From positions 7,301,130 to 7,365,129 of the forward strand of contig OX359191.1 of assembly GCA_947172415.1 (NCBI GenBank): a DNA stretch of 64,000 bases, written 5' to 3'. The notes beneath the pieces were generated by a model. It was not told the origin of the DNA and searched no databases. It saw nothing but the letters and a program-made list of their open reading frames with translations. Shown one piece after another: positions 57,501 through 64,000 of this stretch. Each line of letters opens with the position of its first letter. Positions within the stretch are counted from its first letter, which is position 1. The DNA comes from Chondrosia reniformis. Lineage: Eukaryota; Porifera; Demospongiae; Chondrillida; Chondrillidae. The translations under genes and the position numbers were made by a program.

Positions 57501-60500
57501 TGCTGCAAAATACAGATCTTTGGTATTACAGTCACTGGTAAGCTTAAACACATAGGCTCTTTTCTCCTGAACAGACTCTATGCTGTATCCTAGCAACACC
57601 AAACTGTTACCTTCAATATCATCAGGTGTTCTATGAGATGCAAATATGGAAAGTTGAAATACTGTATATATCAGGTGTGGAGGATAAGGTAACTCACTCG
57701 TAGTAGGCAAAGATGCAGTGTTTCAGCACACACCATTTTTTCTTCCAAAGGTTAGGCACTTTGGAGCTCTTCTTGTAAAGGTAGCCTCTGTACTCCTCTT
57801 CCTCCTGGTTGATGGCAGACCTGGGGACCAACTGCTGGGGTTGGACTGGGGGCTGCTGGGATCCCTTCATGCTGCTCCTCTTCAGTCTTGTGATGAAACC
57901 AGAGAAGCTTGGGAGACTGTTCTTACGCTTCTTGCCTCCTCGGAGTGGTTCGATAAACAGGTCAACCTTTTCAAGTTGTCGATCAGCAAGCTCTTGGAGT
58001 GCATCAATCTCTTCATAAATAGTCTCTGTGTCACTCTTGTCTTCTTCTTCTTCCTACGTACGTATGTGTATGCAATATACAAGAGGCAGTAGATATACAT
58101 GTACACATTGTACTGCATTCATATCTATTTCACACACATGTATCACAGTATGTACATATATACGTATGTGTACATACATGTTCAATTTGTTAATTAATGT
58201 TATTTCAAAATGTATACTAATTTTGTTATTTGTACATTTACTTGCTAATACATACATGTACTAATTGAAACAGTTATGTCTACAATCTTCATAAACCAGC
58301 CATAAACTATTTTAGACAAGTACTCAGTTTTCTATTATTCCTCCATCTACACTGGGTTGGGCATTGTATTTTAAATTAAGACAGTGAATTATTGATAGAA
58401 TACTCAATTAACTGCAGCCTCAGGTTCAAATACACACACATGCTATTTGATAGGCTAATATCCTAAGCTGGTTACTGGGGTACTGGCTTACATCAGGCAG
58501 TTGGGGTAAAGGTACATCTTGCTTGGGGTTTTTCCCCAACTCTTCGACAGTATGTAGCTTCAGAGGTGAAATGTAGCCAGATGATTGACTTAAAAAAGAG
58601 GAGATTGGAGAAGTTCTGATCTGGCCTGGTATACCTAGATAATTCAGAAAGAATTGGGTCTACAAATACACCATGAAAAATCTAATACATCATTTTCCTA
58701 CATGCTATGCCTACTCTGTAAAAGCCTATAGAGGAACTAAACTTGGAGAGAGCTTTGGATGAAGATACAGGAGTCTTTTCTTCTTCTGCTCCACTAGACC
58801 ATATTATATGAAAATGTATTTAGAAAAACCCCTTTTCCTACGCCTACATTTGTATGTACCATGACCTATGACCTATGACCTATGACCAAGAGAGTTTGAT
58901 GTGGGCACAAGTCTTCTTATTGTTGTCCCACTCCATTGGACCAGACTGCTATTTCCTTCATCAGTGACCCTACAAGTCTTTCCTTGGACCTTTGAGCTTC
59001 AGGTATCTTTATATTTATACAATGCACCCCTTAATATGTACGTACATACGTAAGTACGTATGTATGTGCAGTTGTTCAGTGTATTTTCGTTATTTTGAAT
59101 ATTTTTAAAATTTAGAGTGTGAGAGATATTTGACTGTAGAGTTATAAAAATCCTGTAGTGCTGTAGCCTTTCAATTAAACACTGGAGTATTTACAATTCC
59201 ATGGATTTAAGTGGTAAACATAGAGTATTTAATTATGAAACACATCAAATTAAAAATAACAATTCCCTTTGAAATTTCCTGCTTATACAATTAATGGCGG
59301 GGACTTACCAATAACAGTTGTTCTTCTTGTAAGTCTGTTTGGTACTTTCTTATGAATAACATTGTACAAGTTGTTTTTCCACTGTCTGAATTCAAAGGGA
59401 TCATAGGCTGCGAAGATGGTCTCCCTAGCATCGTCTCCCCTGGGACATATCACCAGACAGTGGTCCTTTCCCTGCTCACGATTAACATTCTCTCCAAACT
59501 TTAATTCAGCTCCATCGAGCAGGATCTCTTCGATAGTGTTCTGTCGATCAGATGGTTCCATGAAAGACAAGGATTGAGGTCCACTGTCCACTTTGCACCA
59601 ACACCTGTGACCATATGGATTGAGTTCAAATGGCATTACTTGATACCTAAATTGACATGTGTACAACTTCCCACAAGCTACTAAGTGCAATTTTGTTCAA
59701 CTAGTACTTTCTCCTAATCACATCATTTGGACAACACAATAACTGAAATCAAGACAGTCTTACATCAGAATTCATTTTTTAGAAAATATTTACAAGGGGG
59801 ACAGGGCAAAATACAACACAGTAAATTTTGAGGAGAGAACCAACCAACTTAGTTCAATTAAATTAAAAATTGGCAATTTCACTTTCTTTGTGGGGAGGTA
59901 AAATATCTTCTAAATGTCTCCTTAAGAGAAACCTTACAACTACATACAAGTTACAGCTACGGTCACAGTAAAAATGAAAAGCTATAATGGTCACCTTCGC
60001 CATCTGTCAGTTAGCTTGTCTTTATTGAGCAAGAAGTTGCTGTATTGTACCCCAGTGGGTACCACTGGAATAGGAGGTGGAGGATAGTCATAGTCTGGAG
60101 TATTCATAACTGTGTAGGGATCCGGGACACTGGTGGCCGTGTGTCTTCTCAGCTTCTCACCAGTACCCTGGGCTGAGTAGATACACAAAAGTACATAACA
60201 TTTCTTGTCCCTAACATATGAATGTACGTATATATCTACTATCTACGTACGTATGTAGTATGTATACATTTTAATACAACAACTATGAATTCAATTAAAT
60301 AGGGTCTCTATGAATTTGATTAAGCCTCCTGCAGGGGGTTAACAAGCCACTGTTGACATGAGATATGCAAAGTAAACTAGACAAGAATAACAAGATCACA
60401 CCTGCAGAGATCCTGCAGAGATCCTGCCTGCAGGTGTATTACGTAGGCCAGCTGGTAGAAGGCAAGCCAGTAATACTTACCAGTGCTTGTTTCCCTTGAA

Positions 60501-60672
60501 AAGTCCAACTGCTCCTTCTCTTCCACTTCTCCGGCTGCTCCTGCATGCGTCTCTAGCTTCATCATTAGAGTATCATATCTCTGTCTGAGGCGCTCAGCTT
60601 CTGGTGTCAGTGATTCATTTTTTAGATCAATCCTCAGAAATCTCACAATATTGGGAAGTCCCAGATTAATGG
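51511..60672 (-). CDS. Scaffold with about six PH domains, Crk-type tyrosine motifs and a C-terminal coiled coil (5' end missing)
   Basis: At least fourteen minus-strand exons. Order: helical start (LRIDLKNESLTPEAERLRQR, about 60500-60672); PDYDYPPPPIPVVP (60080); PH-like domain about 59300-59640 (HRCWCKVDSGPQSLSFMEP...FEFRQWKNNLYNVI); linker DTETIYEEIDAL; PH about 57470-57810 (YRGYLYKKSSKVPNLWKKKW...EEFLEWWNR); motifs EGVYDVPRS, EGIYSVPRS, DDYDYPP (56450-56610); PH about 55470-55860 (MRGNLFKRERFQWNK...YQKWLVAFNKG); PH about 54260-54830 (FLRGWLKLQHTK...YSTWLEVATNG); PH about 53760-54110 (YKGMLRRRNDSGKWLDRH); PH about 52930-53610 (YSGMIDVKLDKEPWTKYW). A coiled coil follows (VARKADQSLKQQQRSLMYIQ), then a Ser/Pro-rich tail, stop 51511. 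PH tandems with phosphotyrosine motifs recall AFAP1/XB130 adaptors, but those have two PH domains. An upstream start exon was not found. Confidence 0.8.
53274..53331. repeat. Perfect 58-bp palindrome
   Basis: Arms of 29 bp meet at ACGT with no loop. The left arm is TGATATGGCAGTTGTGTATA and on to TGTATGTAC; the right is its exact complement. It lies in an intron of the multi-PH gene. Confidence 0.92.
57183..57225 (+). other. Hammerhead-ribozyme-like core (weak)
   Basis: CTGAGGA, a small GACC...GGTC stem and GAAACG appear in the right order, as in minimal hammerhead motifs of Penelope-like retroelements and retrozymes. An extra A before the stem departs from the strict consensus, and stems I and III are not convincing. 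It lies in an intron of the multi-PH gene. Confidence 0.3.
58685..58812. repeat. Member of a dispersed repeat family
   Basis: TTTTCCTACATGCTATGCCT, AAGCCTATAG-GGAACTAAAC and AGAGCTTTGG(A/G)TGA(A/G)GATA recur near 41905-42015 (diverged) and in part near 45045-45105. This looks like an old interspersed repeat, class unknown. Confidence 0.65.
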
Positions 60673-62399
60673 CTGCAAAAGAGGAAAGAGATGAATTTAG
60701 GAGGCAGGGGGAGGGGGAGGAGTGCCAGGAGGAGGGGAGGGGAGGGGAGGAGTGCCAGGAGGAGGGGGAGGGGAGGGGAGGAGTGTGCTTATATCAGATG
60801 AATGAGTAATCCAATCATATGTTAAACCACATCACAGAAATGCAATAGCTGACATAAGAGAGACACACTACAATAACTACAAGACAGGAATCACCATTTA
60901 AGGACAGGTTACACACAGGAGGGAAAATATACAAGACCAATATATACATATGAGCATCACCATGGCAACTGGCTCAGATTTCTGGGTTTCAATTTATACA
61001 CAATTTTAAGTTAACAAGTAATTTGTTTTACATGGGAAAACACTTATAAATTATGGTCCTCACTTCAGCCAGTCACCTGGGTTATGTTATAATATATTAG
61101 GTTCCTCTTATTTATGCAACAATTCTCCTCCTGATCTGGTATGTAATTTCACACTATTGAAGACATTGTTTTGGTATTTCAGTCTAATGCAGCACCTTTT
61201 AAGGCATGTTGTCCCCATGGAATTAAAGATGCAATCACTTAATTATAGCAATATCACAAAGTTTCACATTCACCTGTACTGGTTACAATTAAATTGGAGA
61301 CACTTTGAGCAAATAGGACAAATTGGATATAGTTGGCTGTGAGTGTTACTAGCAAAGTATACACCTGGTATTGGTCGGCTTTGATGAATATATACATAGT
61401 TACTTTAACTACAGTAATATGCTATTTGGAATGGTGTAAAAGTACATATTATAGAATCAAAATTTATCAAAATGTTTGTTCATTTTTGCAGTAAGAACTT
61501 TAAAGCTCCGAGGAATTAGAACAGCCTCCGTAGGCCCCATAACACAGAGACTTTCTGTACATTTACGTAAGTGCATTGGAACTCAAATAGCCTAAATACA
61601 ATCTGAGCATAGAAGAAAATGTGCAGCTTGCAACACAGACTGCACATATATATACGTACATATAGGCTATCTTAGTAGATTGTAACTTGCACTACGTACG
61701 TATACATATATACGTATATATCAGCCAATTGACTGCTGCCTGATATTAGAGTAGTAGGCAGGCTTTAGAAGTGGTGTGGGTAGAACTGGTTTGATGAAGT
61801 GATGCATCCCTAAAGCATAATAATCACATGATAAAGTAATGAGAGACACCAGAGCTCTTTAGTCTAACATGTGTTCCATAGCAAACACAAAGTGGTCAAC
61901 TGAAGGAAACTGCACCTTATGGAATGTGCACCACTACAAGCCATGCCCTAATGGGAGGGATTACCATGGCAACCAGAGATTAGTAACATGTGCACATGTT
62001 CGCAATTGGTTAAGCTAATTTATCCATAAAACATATGTACACTGTTAAAACAATAGTTTTTGGGGGAGACAGACTAATAATTTAACTTTGCTACATATTT
62101 ATTCTCATATGTGTAATGTACATACTGTATGAAAGAGAGAGATACTAGAAGCCAAACTAAGGAATCTATGAAATGCAACTGAAGGAATTATAATCTTCCT
62201 TAGGATATCTACGTACGTATGTACTTACATATATAGGTGTACATACATGAAGTTACTGTTACAAGAGGTAATCATGTGTATAAAGATACTCTAACACATA
62301 CTAGGGGAAGTGTACATACGTATACGTACGTAGTAATCCCATAGTTAGGACAATGTGTACTACTTATGTACGTATATGCTCATGGAGAATGGATTACTC
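60673..62399. other. Repeat-rich stretch with no recognised gene
   Basis: Homopurine GGAGGGGAGGGGAGG runs at 60705-60782 and TACGTA microsatellites (61650-61720, 62210-62250, 62310-62375). One plus-strand stretch (61493-61567), bounded by TTTTTGCAG and GTAAGT, is open in one frame (LKLRGIRTASVGPITQRLSV) and could be a lone exon. The 5' exon of the multi-PH gene may also lie here unseen. Confidence 0.4.
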
Positions 62400-62426
62400 A
62401 TGGTATATACGGGAGAATGGATTACA

Positions 62427-62817
62427 CCATGCCCCGTGTGTGTTACGCCATGCCCCGTGTGTGTTACGCCATGCCCCGTGTGTGTTGCGCCATGCCCTGT
62501 GCGTGTTGTGCCATGCCCCGTGTGTGTTGCGCCATGCCCCGTGTGTGTTGTGCCATGCCCTGTGCGTGTTGCGCCATGCCCCGTGTGTGTTGCGCCATGC
62601 CCCGTGTGTGTTGTGCCATGCCCCGTGTGTGTTGTGCCATGCCCCGTGTGTGTTACGCCATGCCCCGTGTGTGTTGCGCCATGCCCCGTGTGTGTTACGC
62701 CATGCCCCGTGTGTGTTGCGCCATGCCCCGTGTGTGTTATGCCATGCCCTGTGTGTGTTGCGCCATGCCCTGTGTGTGTTACGCCATGCCCTGTGTGTGT
62801 TATGCCATGCCCTGTGC
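62427..62817. repeat. 21-bp minisatellite, about 18 copies
   Basis: The unit is GCCATGCCCCGTGTGTGTTGC with variants (CGCC/TGCC, CCCC/CCCT, GTGTG/GTGCG). Because 21 is a multiple of three and the unit lacks stops in most frames, long heptapeptide-repeat ORFs run on both strands. No start context or splice support indicates coding. Confidence 0.95.
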
Positions 62818-64000
62818 ATAACACCTCAGTAGGTAGATGTGGTGGAATTGTGAAAATGTACACAATCACATTTTCAATCACTCACCACATTAATTTATTA
62901 ACATTATAATCTGTAACATTCTTGTACCATGTTCAGTAGTTTAGACTATTTCATAGTCCTACAACTGTCCGCCAAGTTAATTAACCTGCTACACCTAGGA
63001 GTTCAACTAACACATGGCATCATACCAATTACCACCCACTTCAAAAGGAAGATTTGAGAATTACATAGGTCACTATACTATATGGTTATGTCAATTAATT
63101 CATCTACCTATGTAAAAATGAGTACAGCCTGAATGACTAGACATGGTCAAGAAGTTGTAGGAAGGTCAGAGAGGAAATGAAACTTGAGGAAACAGTCAGT
63201 ATATTAGACTCTATCAGTAATAGTTGATCAAATATTTAACCTACAAATAATGGCAGACCAATAACTGTATATACGTATGTTCCAAATAATGACAGCCAGT
63301 AGAGATCATCACATAAATACGTATATTATTATTATTAATATTATGAGGTTACAATAAAAAAACAAATATAGGTGATGATCTTTACTGGCTTTACATATAT
63401 ATATAAATACATATGCTAATCCCTTAACAAGTCTGTTCTGAACATCACACTACTGTACTTCTACACTTTAATCTAGATCATTTGTTGATTGCATTTAATG
63501 ATCAAAGCGCAGGGTGCCACATAAAACCACATAAGTGAGGCTGACAGTGAAATTAGGTCATGCTTGTCAGCCATTTTATTTAACCAGCCCTCACCTATTT
63601 ATGTATGTCACATGTATGCACAGGCATGTGAAAACTTCAGTTACAAGTTGATATAAAACCAACAATACATATTTGCTACCAAGTAGCTGTACAGCACCTT
63701 GTAGATGGGGGTTGCAGTAGGCCAGATGTTTATTTTAGTGAATGAAGCCAGAATCATTGTCAGTGAACCACTCCAAATGATGTCATTTAAGTACACTGTA
63801 CTATATTACTGTAACAGTAATACACATACTCTATGAGGTCACTGAATGAGGAAACAAGACTTTACAGATGTTAAGCAGAAAGAGAAAGAGAAAAATATTT
63901 TATATATTTCCAGTTGTTTCTACATGTAAAAAATGCACATCTGTATATTCTCAGAACCGCTTTCAACAGTTTAATGAGACATCATTACAAATGTGACATT
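62818..64000. other. AT-rich stretch without recognised genes
   Basis: TTATTATTATT runs near 63325-63340 and TATATA runs. No supported exon; it may be intron or upstream region of the multi-PH gene. Confidence 0.4.

Noticed and set aside
62353-62909. Long ORFs in the 62.4-62.8 kb array
   Set aside because: Products of a 21-bp minisatellite; open in several frames on both strands with no start or splice context.

Overview
The window is gene-dense, AT-rich nuclear DNA from an early-branching animal. A sponge fits best: there is an Eph receptor, a CARD-caspase, an FCS-zinc-finger/SAM Polycomb-type protein and a lysyl-hydroxylase-like exon, introns are mostly 50-150 bp, and neighbouring genes almost touch. 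The species cannot be fixed from the sequence alone.

Layout, left to right: an N-terminal exon of a PLOD-like lysyl hydroxylase (-); a CARD-containing caspase (+, 1215-2636); COP9 signalosome subunit 2 (-, 2793-5525); Mediator subunit 18 (+, 5546-6567); RER1 (-, about 7641-8848); the ciliary protein CFAP107 (+, 8925-9684); mTOR (-, 10004-21574, many exons); a six-finger C2H2 protein (-, 21698-24109); an FCS/SAM protein (-, 24665-26802); a COX6A with a long C-terminal extension (+, 26844-28091); G protein beta (-, 28401-31180); a lysine-rich protein built from phase-0 exon modules (-, 31562-33015); an unidentified five-exon gene (+, 33169-34873); a decayed LINE (-, about 36140-36905); an Eph receptor tyrosine kinase (-, 37142-43774); a Rab5-like protein with a degraded nucleotide site (+, 43961-46017); a gene-poor stretch (46018-50295) holding a GC-richer transcribed-looking block and one possible small gene; a 66-residue two-exon ORF (-, 50296-50567); and a scaffold with about six PH domains and Crk-type tyrosine motifs (-, 51511 to at least 60672, 5' end not found). 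The last 3 kb is repeat-rich, including a 21-bp minisatellite.

Organisation: six divergent pairs have start codons 20 to about 345 bp apart (PLOD/caspase, COPS2/MED18, RER1/CFAP107, FCS-SAM/COX6A, modular protein/unidentified gene, Eph/Rab-like), so shared bidirectional promoters look like the rule. The genes do not form one pathway; most are core eukaryotic housekeeping or signalling genes. The most novel-looking items are the modular lysine-rich protein, the multi-PH scaffold, the COX6A extension (with a probable GC-AG intron), the Rab-like pseudo-GTPase and the unexplained block at 47040-47930. Exon boundaries were read by hand from splice signals and phase; those given to the base are the ones where phases agreed.
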